Positions 32,871-43,825 of a stretch of 64,000 bases of DNA are shown here, piece by piece (within the stretch, counting starts at the first letter, position 1; each line of letters opens with the position of its first letter). Under the pieces are notes generated by a model. The model searched no databases, had not been told where the DNA came from, and was given only the letters and a program-made list of their open reading frames with translations. A program made the translations under genes and the position numbers. Source of the stretch: Bactericera cockerelli (Eukaryota > Arthropoda > Insecta > Hemiptera > Triozidae); assembly GCA_024516035.1 (NCBI GenBank), contig CM044959.1, forward strand, positions 36,235,876 to 36,299,875, read 5' to 3'.

Positions 32871-33949
32871 CCTATTATGTTTATACAGTCATATGTTTGT
32901 TTGTATAGTTATCTATAGATAGGTGATTGTGAACAATTGATTTTTTTACATTTTTTTGTATGATCTGTGCATAGTACCCAGGATCTTTTGCATCTTTAAC
33001 AAACGTCACACCACTCACTTATTCTTCTAACGAGTTTTGGCTTCGTCATTTACTCTCCACACATCACTAGTCAATGGTCAATCAGCCATTTGTATTCTCC
33101 ACAAATTTGTACAAAGATAACGCGGCACGTACAAGAAATAAATAATAAAAGTAATACATTATTATGGAATACCAAAAACAATAACGTTCAGTTTAAAATT
33201 CATAATATGTTAATTTGGCAGCCCATACCCATATTGGGACTGGCAGTAGGTATCAGGAACCCAGATAGATATTTGGACTGCAGCCTCGACATTGGTACCT
33301 ATTGAAGTGATAAATCTAAAGCTCGCTGTATACATTAACCAGGTTCCGACATGATCAACAAAGCCTCAACTTTCACTCTTCAGAAGATATTATAGGACTA
33401 GCCATCAGCGGTTCTAAAAGAAAGAAACTATAGCGGTAATACACTATTCCTCCGCGGAAAGCTTAAGAACAAGTTAAACAACGTTGAACTGGGAGAGGAC
33501 ATGGATTGTTTACTCTATAGACCTAACAATCTACTGAAGAAATTCTAAAAGTCCAAGTGTTGAGGTATCGCGATGACCACCAAGTTGAAAAGCTTAAAAC
33601 ACCTGTGCCTCTTAATTTAAAGGTTGTGGGTTTGAATCCCGGGACGCACATAATTTTCTGATAGAGATTTCGGCTCCTGGGACAGCATGACTATAAGGTT
33701 TTCTTACCTCTGACTACCTCAGTCAATACTTATATATATTCTTCTTTAGCTTTCTTCTATTTAGTTGGTTTTCTTCTTTCTTTCTATGCCTTGTAAATAC
33801 GGGAATGAATTATCTTTGAACTGTCAGAAATTATTGTTTGGGAAATTTCCTTCAAAATTGAACAGTCGATATAGAATGTTTGTAAGAATTTGGGTAAGTG
33901 AATCATTAAAAAAAGTTGATACATCTACATATGTATTACTTATGTACTG
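32871..33949. other. No gene; one SINE head trace
   Basis: At 33614-33640 GGTTGTGGGTTTGAATCCCG is box B-like. Otherwise AT-rich sequence without coding signal. Confidence 0.4.
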
Positions 33950-34130
33950 AAGGTACATAAGTACCCAAGATACATCAGTACCCAAGGTGCATAAGTACCC
34001 TAGGTACAGAAGTACCCTAGGTACATAAGTACCCTAGGTTGTACATAAGTACCCAAGATACATCAGTACCCAAGGTGCATAAGTATGCTAGGTCATAAGA
34101 ACTCAAGGTACATCAGTACAATAGGTAGCA
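33950..34130. repeat. ~18-bp minisatellite (AAGTACCCTAGGTACAT type)
   Basis: At least nine variants of (C/A)AGTACCC(T/A)AGGTACAT are arrayed. A 60-bp segment (33960-34010) is repeated at 34037-34085. Confidence 0.9.
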
Positions 34131-35102
34131 GGTACAGACAGAGTTAGACGATAACACACTTTAAGGAGCACTGTATTCCACAGTAATAACATGTAAATAT
34201 TAAACAAGTACCAACGTATGGTGTCATAGGCAGAAATAAGTCCCATGTCCCATGCAACTTCGACTTCTAAATATGGCACATTCATAATGCATAACAAATA
34301 TGATTACAAAACACCAGGGCGTTCATTCAGGACTCCGAACAATATTTACATTAGACTCTATGTACAATATTTACATTATGTACTCTATGTGCATTATTTA
34401 TGAATTCTGTTTGGATAGGCTCCAAATTGGGAAGAAAAAACACATAGAGTCATTACGAGGAACTGAAATCAAAGTGCTCCCTAGGTAACTGAATGTGATG
34501 CAAAACTATAGAACGTTCAGTCAGGTCTTGTTGCAAAAAATCAACAAAAATAACAAAGATTGTGGTGTAGGGAATGGACCTGTAGTCTGGCCGGGGAATA
34601 TGGCAAAAAAATTCAACAAGGAGTAGACCAGTAGGCTGGCTAGAGCTAGAGAATAACGTATAGTAGACAGGGAGTAGACCAGTTAGTATTCTAGCCAGAA
34701 GCCTATGAACACTGGGAGTAGACCAGCAGGCAGTTTAGGTAGAATAGTATCAGTCTGTATTTAGGTAGAATAAGTTAAAGGAATCGACCTCAAATCGGCG
34801 AGAGATCAGATGCGTTAAGTTGGCCGCCCTTCAGAACTCTCAGAAGCGATTTAGTGGCAACCTATCCCAAAGTTTTGCACCGTTTTGCACTACTGTTCTT
34901 TGATTTTGCACCAGTGCTGTTTCCGAAATACAGAGCCCCTTAAGTGGGCTGCCAACTTAATGCATCTCGAGAGATCATCCCCTCTAACGTTTGTTACGCG
35001 TCTACTATGCCTGTACAACAAGATGATGGCGGTGATGAAAATTATGATATTTCTGGATTTTCTGGAGAAACAATACTTTTTATACCTTACAGGTAATAAA
35101 GT
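34131..35102. other. No gene; degenerate GGAGTAGACCAG repeats
   Basis: GGAGTAGACCAG(T/C)AG occurs at about 34620, 34671 and 34721, and a related form occurs at 49965-50010. No coding signal. Confidence 0.5.
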
Positions 35103-35360
35103 AAAAAATACACTGCCAATAAAATTATAGACACAATACTTCCTCGTGATTGGTTCACATTGTATACACGTGGCAATTTTGAGATTTTATACTATATCAC
35201 TTACCTATATCTCCGAAACTGCTTAGGTAACCAATTTCCTTCAAATTTGTTTTAAATCGTAGAAAACCATTTTTTCTAAATTCGAGATCCCACAAAAATT
35301 CAGTAGGTATCTGCGAGTCGCACACCTTATTTTGTACTTTTTTTGTAAATTTTAGATTTT
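35103..35360 (-). mobile_element. Hairpin/(GTCY)n family 2 fragment
   Basis: ACACTGCCAATAAAATTATAG, 'CTTCCTCGTGATTGGTTCAC' and 'CGTGGCAATTTTGAGATTTT' are the complement of 51060-51290, the 3' part of family 2. The 5' hairpin and microsatellite are missing. Confidence 0.75.
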
Positions 35361-36134
35361 CCTGAATAATAAGATGATGATTTTGATAAGCCATGATATT
35401 TATGATGACACTAATAAATAAACAGAATATATTTTCTAAACGTCAAACGGCAATAGCGTTGATGATTTTGTTCTTTTTGCTGTTAATAATTTTGGTGATG
35501 ATTATATTATAATACTATTATAAAAATAATAACTGAACAGCAATAACCATACTATGTACAGTACGATGGGGTATGGAAACAGATTGCAAAATTTTTAAAT
35601 TTGCGTGGGGATACATCCATATGAAATACCATTCTTATGAACAAACAAGAAATACGTATTTCCGATTGTACGGAATTCCTTTGTTATCTTAATATAAATT
35701 TACAGTGTATACCTACTTACTTATATGTTATTGAAAAGCAGTGTGTAGTGTGTACAGTTTGTAAAGTATAGCTGGGATTGTAACTATGTAGGTACCTAAT
35801 CGTGCCCGTTTTGAAAATCCCCAAATTCATTGTTTTTGGGTAGTTCTGAGAACCTATTTTTGAGATAGTTAAATGTAGGTAGGTACTGAATTTGGAGTTA
35901 CGTATTTAATGAACGCCTGGGAAACATAATATATATGTACTAGATTCATATTGAAAGAGCTGGGCTATTAGTGAACAAAATTAGACCAAAAGTTGGTGTT
36001 GAGAATGTTGAGATCACCCCTCCCTACCCTAAATGAATGGAATTTGAGCATTGAAACAAGTATTTGGGAAAAGGTGAGGAAAAGTAGTTCTTGAATGAAA
36101 CCCCGTCTTGAAACAGAATGAAACCCCGTCTTAC
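35361..36134. other. No gene recognised
   Basis: AT-rich, possibly intronic or intergenic flank of the candidate exon at 36135-36290. A 17-bp word GAATGAAACCCCGTCTT is tandemly repeated at 36093 and 36117. Confidence 0.4.
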
Positions 36135-36290
36135 CTGCAGAAGAGCGATGACAATGCGCGTAGCACCACTGCGCACCGCTATGGTGCTTAAGGTGGTGGT
36201 CTCAGGGCCTTTTCTGTCCGACCCCGCCCCCCCGGGGTCCTCACAGGGGAGGCTTAAGTCCAACCCTGGGTCAGAATGCAAGTCTTCCAT
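36135..36290 (-). CDS. Candidate first coding exon of an unrecognised gene
   Basis: This is an isolated GC-rich island. On the minus strand ATG at 36290 opens 52 codons without a stop (MEDLHSDPGLDLSLPCEDPG to the end TRIVIALLQ) and finishes at CTGCAG|GTAAGA, a consensus donor (36134/36133), phase 0. Composition and the donor stand out sharply from the AT-rich repeats around. The frame is also open a little way upstream (through 36311), so the exon could be internal. No domain is recognised and I found no partner exon. The frame could also be chance. Confidence 0.4.
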
Positions 36291-36311
36291 TGGCGTACTC
36301 ACACCGCCCAC

Positions 36312-37024
36312 ACAGTCGCCATAGGAAAGTATTGTTTAGGTAACAGTTAACTAAACGTATCGTGTCGAAATCAGTTGGTCTCGCATTTAATAAGGGAGCT
36401 AAAAAAAGTTGACGAAATATTTTAAGGGCCAAATTTTAAAATAGGATGACAACGAAGATAAGGGAAGACCGTCCCTTCAGATGGACATTTTACCAACCAT
36501 TGCGCACCGTATCTCGAAAAAGGGGCGGTCTTTCTTTATCCTTGTTAAACTATTATTTGGTCTTTAGTTTTAAAAGAAATACAAATTATTAGACGAAATG
36601 AGATCACCTTTCATTATAATTCTCAACACATGTTATTCATGCTATTTTTTTAGTAAAATATGAGGGAGCTAAAATATGTGTGGATTTAGAAAACTACGTA
36701 TTTATGTATCTACAATATCGAATTATTCTACATAGAGTACTCTTTACAGTCATACTTTTAAAAAAATACAAAAATAGTGATGAATTGCTCTTTATTTAGC
36801 GCGTATTTTGAACACAAAAAGAACATGAAACGGAAATAACCAGGATATGTAGGTACCTACGTAGGCGGAAATTTATCCAGAGACGTTTTGCTTCATTAGA
36901 AAGAATAGGTAACGAGATACATGAGTTTCTTGTGCTTCACAAATCTTAAAATTGCGGAGACATCAAGATTTTATAACTAGAGTAGAACTTTACCTCCCTT
37001 TCCGAAATATAACTTCTGTATCTG
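36312..37024. other. No gene recognised
   Basis: AT-rich spacer without ORF or repeat match in the window. Confidence 0.4.
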
Positions 37025-37158
37025 TTTTTACTTTCCTTATCCTATAATAAGGAAAGTATTGTATTCGTCGAAAATTTGACCTACCCAGTTTTTCACATTT
37101 CTGGACGAATCATAGCCTCAGGATACCAAAAAAGTTGTTTTCAGCCATTGGTCCGTGC

Positions 37159-37208
<50 letters not shown>

Positions 37209-37700
37209 GAACAGGATATCTAACGAACGGTAAGAGCTAGAGACTTGAAATTTGGTATACAAATCAATTTTATACATCAGACGAACCACGAAACTTTTGA
37301 TTGAAATCGGCCGCAAAATGCGGCCGCAGGGCCGCAAATATTGGCCGCAAGCGCCGCTTCTATGAATTGGTTAAAGATACAAAAAAAATTACAGAACAAC
37401 ATTTTCTTAAATTAAAAAAATAATAGGGGTCTCTTCTTATCATTTTTTTGATATCTTGAACTTTTTGGACCTCGGCCCCAATTTACCGGTATTTTGGGGG
37501 GGACCCGCTCAGACTAACTTTTTTATTATTCATCCTAGATGGGGATTGTGACATATCAAATCCAAAGATTTTGAGGTGCTGATTACGAATTTGGCTTTGA
37601 TTTTTAGCTCACTGTTACCTTTGAGTCACCAGTGGCTTTTGGTCCTGTTCCCATTCCTAATATGATAAGGAAAGTCGTGTGATGTTTACACCAGATTTTT
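37025..37700 (+). mobile_element. Hairpin/(GTCY)n element family 1, copy 2
   Basis: Collinear with 8263-8936. The hairpin ACTTTCCTTATCCTATAATAAGGAAAGT-type start is at 37030, the (CTGT)n array at 37157-37206, and the end at GTTTACACCAGATTTTT. The last 60 bp before the end carry GGTCCTGTTCCCATTCC instead of the version in the other copies. Confidence 0.85.
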
Positions 37701-37712
37701 TCTTCTTCTTCT

Positions 37713-37765
<53 letters not shown>
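37701..37765. repeat. (TC)n microsatellite
   Basis: (TTC)n passing into about 26 TC units. It separates two copies of the same element. Confidence 0.95.
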
Positions 37766-37803
37766 GCTATTTTCTTTACTGAAAAGGAGATTCCTTTCGT
37801 ATG

Positions 37804-37939
37804 TTTTTTTACTTTCCTTATCCTATAATAAGGAAAGTATTGTATTCGTCGAAAATTTGACCTACCCAGTTTTTCACATTTCTGGACGAATCATAGCCTC
37901 AGGATACCAAAAAAGTCTTTTTCGGCCATTGGTCCGTGC

Positions 37940-37990
<51 letters not shown>

Positions 37991-38480
37991 TGTGAACAGG
38001 ATATCTCGCGAACGGTAAGAGCTAGATACTTGAAATTTGGTGTGGAAATTAATTTTATACACCAGACGAACCACGAAACTTTTGGTTAAAATTGGCCGCA
38101 TCCCGCGGCCGCAGGGCCGCAAATATTAGCCGCAAGCGTCGCTTCTTTGAATTGGTTAAAGATACAAAAAAAATTGCAGAACAACATTTTATTATATTAA
38201 AAAAATAATAGGGGTCTATTCTAATCATTTTTTTGATATCTTGAACTTTTTGGACCTTGGCTCAAATTTACCGGTATTTTGGGGAGAACCGCTTTGACTA
38301 ACTTTTTTATTATTCATCCTAGATGGGGGTTGTGACATATCAAATTAAATGACTTTAAAGTGCTGATTACGAATTTGGCATTGGTTTTTAGTTATCTGTT
38401 ACCGTTGAGTCACCAGTGGCGGAATTCGACTCCTTTTTGGGGGATAAGGAAAGTCGTGTGATGTTTACACCAGATTTTTT
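37804..38480 (+). mobile_element. Hairpin/(GTCY)n element family 1, copy 3
   Basis: Same layout as copies 1 and 2, but the internal array is (GT)n (37943-37989) where the others have (CTGT)n. The end is again GTTTACACCAGATTTTT. Confidence 0.85.
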
Positions 38481-38559
38481 GAGTTATTAATTCTGCCTTT
38501 CAAAATACCTAAGTAAAGATTAAAAAGAAAGTAAAAAGTAAAAAAAAAAACGACCGACC

Positions 38560-38795
38560 TCAGTAGCCTGATCGATATCGATAAGGCGACAGACTTGTAA
38601 CCTGGAGGTCGGTAGTTCAAGTCCTGGTTTCAGCGTAGATTAATTTAGTATAGCAAGTTTGAGTAGTTGTGATATCACGAAAGTAATTTACACAAATATG
38701 ATAACTAGTTCAAGTCCTGGTTTCAGCGTAGATTAATTTAGTATAGCAAGTTTGAGTAGTTGTGATATCACGAAAGTAATTTACACAAATATGAT
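38560..38795 (+). mobile_element. SINE family E with a 92-bp tandem duplication
   Basis: A tRNA-like head (GACTTGTAACCTGGAGGTCG, box B GTAGTTCAAGTCCTG) is followed by a body containing GTTGTGATATCACGAAAGTA. The segment TAGTTCAAGTCC...ACAAATATGATAAC at 38612-38703 is repeated directly at 38704-38795. Confidence 0.8.
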
Positions 38796-38879
38796 AACAC
38801 AAATATGATAACATCATTTTTACTTTCCTTATTTTAAATAAATCCGCTGTTTGATAAATACTTTATGAAATCAATCGCT

Positions 38880-39010
38880 CGATCAATACGACATGCGACG
38901 GTTGACTCAGAAAGCTAGGAGGTCGTGGGTTCGAGGCCTGAGCATAGGGAATATTAATACTCGTATGTTCTAGTTTAAGTAATTTTGTGACAAATCTATC
39001 ACTCTTGTGA
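38880..39010 (+). mobile_element. SINE family E-like copy, diverged
   Basis: Box B GTGGGTTCGAGGCCTG (38927-38942) is followed by a body TAGTTTAAGTAATTTTGTG...CTTGTGATTTACACAC similar to family E. Confidence 0.5.
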
Positions 39011-39923
39011 TTTACACACATTACATATATTTTAAGAACTGATGAATACGGATAAATAAATAAAGAACTGATGTCCTTCGCCTTAATTTGATCTTGTTTC
39101 GTTTATAAAACTAACTTAGTATTGTTATTCAATTTCCTACAGTTTGGTAGCAACTACTAGGTACTGTAGGAAGTTATTTAATAGACTGTGTATACTGGAT
39201 TTGTGGAAATCCAGGTTCATGACTGCCTAGGTTGTTAAGGTTAATTGACAGAAATAGAGATATAATCAGGGGAGAGGAATGTGAGGGGGGGAGGAGAAAA
39301 TATAGGAAGAGGGGAGGGGGAGGAAGACGAAGGAAGGGAAGGAAAGCGACGTTAAGCCCTAATTGATTTTTTTTCTTCTTTTTTTTTTCACAAATCAATG
39401 ATTTATTTCTCCGGCGGAGATGTACGTATTTCTCCGGCGGAGATGTATTTCTCTGGCGTTTATCACACTAGTTCTTATCCGACCACTGAAGTTCAGCAAC
39501 ATTCAGCGTGGTGAGGAAATTGGTGACAGACCGTTGCTTTCTGGTTTTATTCATGGCCTCACTAGTTACTACATTAGGTACCTCGGTTTTATGTTACGAG
39601 TACATACAGGAATTTATCAGAGTCACTCAAATTCACTTTACTAATTTTTTGCCCTAATTGGGACTTGAACCACCAACCTCCAAGTACAGAGTACGCCGTC
39701 TTATGGATCGATCTGCTAAAGATAGAATGTCTAGATGACTGATTATTAGTGAAAAGACTGAAAAGATGTTTCTATGTCGAAGCAAGCGTCGAAGTTCCAA
39801 AGGATGACTCAGCGATGGAAACCACCTGTTGACAATCTGACTATTTTTCAGGAGTCTCAGGAGTGTGTTTATTGATTATTTTGTTCTATAGGTACAAACA
39901 GCACATAAAAGAATACAAGATAA
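39011..39923. other. No gene; purine-rich patch and SINE trace
   Basis: GGGGGAGGAGAAAATATAGG-like purine text runs 39268-39350. 'GGACTTGAACCACCAACCTCC' at 39661 is an inverted box B of a minus SINE. CTCCGGCGGAGATGTA is tandemly repeated at 39410-39445. Confidence 0.45.
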
Positions 39924-40230
39924 ACATTATCAGTGGTTAAGCATTCGCTTGCCGTGCGGAAGGTCCCGGGTTCGATTCCCCGAGCCGACAAAAAATTTGT
40001 ATTAAAAATTTGGTTATAGTAGTTTGAAAGGGGATACCTTCCGGTGCGCTCATGTTGACCCAGCACCTAAGCAGGAAGTATTGTGTCACTCCTCCTCCAT
40101 CAGAGGAAAGGCATACTACGGGATGGGCAGGCTACAACACAGACCACAAACGTCTACAGTAGCTCCTGCTTCATGGCTACGAAATAAAAACGGCTGTGAA
40201 ACACTGATCTTTTCTTTTCTTTTTTAAAAG
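39924..40230 (+). mobile_element. SINE family A, best-preserved copy
   Basis: Head AGTGGTTAAGCATTCGC (39932) and box B GGGTTCGATTCCCC (39969), body with GTTGACCCAGCACCTAAGC, and end AGTAGCTCCTGCTTCATGGC. The T/A-rich tail runs to about 40230. Confidence 0.85.
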
Positions 40231-41399
40231 TATCCTCTAAAATATGTATGATGTTTCATCGGTAAAAATTCAACAATACTTCCCATATAATTATGAATAT
40301 TGAATTTAAGCAAAGCAACGCCCAGCATGGAGAAGAAATAGCGTCCCTCTTGCTTTCCAATCCATGTGTGATTGGGAATGTTTCATCTCTTCCGGCCCTA
40401 CTCAGGTGCGGTTATTAATATTAGCTTAGACAGCTAAGAGAGCTTAGCAGCGCAGCGATAGTGGGGTAACCTTTGTCTTGGTGTTACCACCAAGAGCAAC
40501 TCAGGGCAGTATTATAACTCAGGATTTTTAAGATAAACCAGACTGTCCTTCAAGACAGGATATAGATATAGTGAGCTGTGATTGGTTGAAACTCCGACTT
40601 GAGGGAGGTTCTGACTTATCTTAACTTTAATCTTGTTTATTAACTCGGACCTTAATCTCAAAAGCTTAGGTAAAAAATTAAAACTCAATAGAAAAAAAAT
40701 ATATCAAAGAGGTGAAAAAATGAGGATAACTGATTAAGTGATTAACTATGCAAGACAAAAAAAAACAAGTAAAATTTGTTAAAGAACAGTTCGTCATACA
40801 TTGAAAAACTTAATTTTATCGAAATTTTGAAAAAATAGGTAATCTCCTCGCTAAATAAACTTAAAATTAAGTTAGGATTCGATCTGAAGTTCGCACGACA
40901 TTTTATTAAAGAAAGAGTTATGGGGGCGGTAGATAAATCATTATTAGACAAATTATTAAATAATAATAGTTAATTTAATTAACTAAATTAGCAAACACAA
41001 ATTATAAAAGCAGTTACAAAAAGAATTACAGTTTCAAATTTCAGGACGCACAATAATACACTCGAAGCAGCACACGCAAATCCTCAACAAGTACTGATTT
41101 GTTTTGTTTTGGTTTTCGCTGATTACTGAGCAGTGTTGTCACTACTAAACCCGATCTGTGAATCTGTCAGTGGCGCCAGTCTAGTCTTGTTGACTAAAAA
41201 CTAAAAAGTCATTTGGACAGCGGGTCTGTTTCTGAACTACTCGAGGTCGTGTGTTCGATTCCCATTCAGTGCAAATAATCCTGGATAATACTTCTTCTTG
41301 GATTGTGTTGAAAATCTGGCTTTCTCTATCGGAATGATAGGTATAAATTACAAATATTTATATCGTATAGATACCCATGGACTTTCAATAGGACAAAAT
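40231..41399. other. No gene; one SINE head trace
   Basis: At 41244-41270 GGTCGTGTGTTCGATTCCC is a box B. The remainder is AT-rich without supported ORFs. Confidence 0.4.
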
Positions 41400-41655
41400 A
41401 AGTAGGTAAAAATAATAATTCCGTGTCCATGAGATAAACACAGATACTTATATCACGGGTGGTGAGAGGATTATATTATGGACGCCCAGATCCAAGATCC
41501 AATATTTGGCTCCTTTCATGTCCATTGATTCCATTAATTTGGTTTTAACGACTTGATTATAGATAGTCAGAACTAGGATTTTACCGTTCATTCGCTGGGA
41601 ATAGCACCAGCTATCCACATTAACTTGGATAAGGCCGGTAGGTACATAATCTACT
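41400..41655 (-). mobile_element. SINE family D, minus-strand partial copy
   Basis: TAATTCCGTGTCCATGAGAT, 'GGTGAGAGGATTATATTATG' and ATTCGCTGGGAATAGC align with 45145-45330. The head part is missing. Confidence 0.7.
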
Positions 41656-41775
41656 TGACAAACTTTTTGTTTCGTAAAGGCTTTTGCAGGAGACGTTCTC
41701 AGCTTAGTGACTGATGGATAATGGTACTCATATAAGATCTAATTGTAACTTTACCCGGGGATTTCATTTATATTT

Positions 41776-41911
41776 GGACTAAGGACGAAAATAATAGACG
41801 TTTTTGTAATAACTCTGGGGCGCTAAGTATCGGATTCGTACTGTTTTAGTTGGGGAAATCAACGCCAAGCAATGACTTAAGCTATCAATTTTGTCTATTA
41901 ATTTCGCCCTA
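41776..41911. mobile_element. MITE, GGGCGAAATTAATAGAC-type ends, copy 2
   Basis: The ends GGACGAAAATAATAGACG and CTATTAATTTCGCCC are inverted repeats. The interior CTCTGGGGCGCTAAGTATC is shared with 42590-42620 and, diverged, with 11030-11060. Confidence 0.75.
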
Positions 41912-42186
41912 AGTAATCAATCACAATGATGAGTGATGTAATGGGTCTCCTTATCGGAAAGAGGGTTACTGGGAGTAGCTGGCGGTTGGAGGTTTTTCGT
42001 TTTGTTAATATTTCTTCTGGACTCATTCCATTGCGGACTTGTGCTTTTGTCCTTTGATGAGGATGCAGTTGAAGAGAGAGAAGGAGAAGCGAAACACCTG
42101 GAAACACAAGAGGTGAATTACATATTGGATTACTTCAATCCTTCAATGCATATTGTATACACAACTTAATTTACATTAATTCTGTT

Positions 42187-42441
42187 ATCTTATATTTTCA
42201 AAAAGCATTTGTAGAGAAAAAAAGAAAATTTGATGATCTAAAATACCAACTCTCGCATATGTATGGCCTAGAATATGTCAACATTGTGCCATTTGTCATC
42301 AGTTCCAATGGGTTGGTCCACATATCAAACAATACTGGGATCAAGGATTGTGGAATGAAAAATACAGAGAAGATCATCGAGCTTTGCCAGAAATCTGTCA
42401 TACTGTCAACCACACAAATCATCAGAAAATGTCTCAATGTT
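42187..42441 (+). pseudogene. Possible LINE polyprotein C-terminal fragment
   Basis: The frame KKRKFDDLKYQLSHMYGLEY..NIVPFVISSNGLVH is followed by KIIELCQKSVILSTTQIIRKCLN. It resembles the C-terminal end of LINE RT proteins (basic segment, IP.VIG..G.I, then QK.AIL.T.RI.RK.L). The match is from memory of the pattern. GTTAAA|GTAATG after the last codons could be a donor, so a spliced host exon of retroelement origin is an alternative. Confidence 0.4.
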
Positions 42442-42564
42442 AAAGTAATGTTGCCTTACTTATGCATCTTGTTTATTTAAACGATGTATGATTTATTACC
42501 TCAATAAAGAGTGATGTGCTAATAAAATGATTCGTTTGTGTGTGTGTAAGTATTTGGACCTTGA

Positions 42565-42660
42565 CTGTTACTAAGGAGGGAATTTAAAGACGTTTTTTTT
42601 ATACCTCTGGGGCGCTAAGTATCAGATTGCGTACTGTTTTAGATGGGGAAAATCAACCCT
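42565..42660. mobile_element. MITE, GGGCGAAATTAATAGAC-type, 3'-truncated copy
   Basis: AAGGAGGGAATTTAAAGACG then CTGGGGCGCTAAGTATCAG and GATGGGGAAAATCAACCC. The right inverted end is missing. Confidence 0.6.
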
Positions 42661-42839
42661 TAATCGCGTAAAACTCGAGAACCACAAGTCGGATTGGGCT
42701 GAAAATTTGCATTACCAATGACTGGCTCAGAACCGTCATAAAAATAAAAAAGCTAGTGTTGTGGTGTTACTCTAAATTCTCAGGTCCTACCCACACAAAA
42801 GCTCCTACTAACATTAACCTCATGAAGTATTCACCTTGC

Positions 42840-43440
42840 TGGACAGGCAATATGAAGAGGTTGTTTGCAAAGGGAAAGCGTCAATATAATCCTTTGCTTG
42901 TAATGGAAAAATGCTCAATACTAATAGGCAGCCAATATGACCTATTTCTTGTAATGGCAGCCAATATGACCTATTGCTTCTAATGGGACTTTGCTCATTA
43001 GGCAAGCAATATAATCCATTGTTTGTAATGTGGAAAAACGCCAAATAGGTAGCCAATATGACCTATTGCTTGTAATGGCAGCCAATATGTTCTATTGCTT
43101 GTAATGGCAGCCAATATGACCTATTGCTTGTAATGGGTTTTTGCTCATTAGGCAAGCAATATAATCCATTGCTTGTAATGTGGAAAAACGCCCAATACCT
43201 AGGTAGCCAATATGACCTATTGCTTGTAATGGGACTTTGCTCATTAGGCAAGCAATATAATCCATTGCTTGTAATGTGAAAAAACGCCCAATACCTAGGT
43301 AGCCAATATGACCTTTTGCTTGTAATGGGACTTTGCTCATTAGGCAAGCAATATAATCCATTGCTTGTAATGTGGAAAAAGGCCCAATAGGTAGCCAATA
43401 TGACCTATTGCTTGTAATGGGAAAGCGCCCACCAGGTAGC
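42840..43440. repeat. Minisatellite with 96-97-bp units and 28-29-bp subunits
   Basis: GCCAATATGACC-type starts fall at 43052, 43081, 43109, 43206, 43302 and 43394, giving long steps of 97, 96 and 92 bp and short steps of 28-29 bp. Each long unit holds two GCTTGTAATG words. The overlapping minus-strand frames (ITSNRSYWLP-type repeats) are a by-product of the array. Confidence 0.93.
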
Positions 43441-43654
43441 CACAAATTCTTGCTGCAGCCTGACTGCTGAGTGGACACTGTCCCATGAGACGCATTGGTA
43501 TTATTGGCTGTCTAGAGTGTCTAGTGGGTGAAATGTCTTTTTAATGAGTCATATTGGCTGTGTAGTGGGAGAAATGTCCATTTAATGAGACATATTGGCT
43601 GCGCAGCAATGGCTGCGTAGTGGGCCCCTGCCCTCAGCTCCACCTGCACCTCAC

Positions 43655-43825
43655 CTCGCTGACAATCGCCAGGCTGAACACAAAGGTGTCGGCGGCCCTC
43701 AGCGTCAGAGGCTTCAGACAGCGCAGAGAGAAGAATTGCATTGACTTGAAGAACACCCTGTAGCTAGGGTCGGACGTGTAGTTGTACCACTCTGTCTCGT
43801 ACAGGCTGTTTGACAATTCGCGGTT
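43655..43825 (-). CDS. Odorant receptor exon 7
   Basis: 57 codons, acceptor GGCAATTTCAG, donor GAG|GTGAGG, phase 0. It holds the C-terminal signature NSLYETEWYNYTSDPSYR, then MQFFSLRCLKPLTLRAAD and FVFSLAIVSE. Reading on into the intron gives only VRCRWS before a stop (43634), lacking the normal end of the last helix. Confidence 0.9.

Noticed and set aside
43063..43478. Two frames encoding repeated ITSNRSYWLP-like peptides
   Set aside because: They are translations of a 96-bp minisatellite whose unit length is a multiple of three, so open frames arise automatically.
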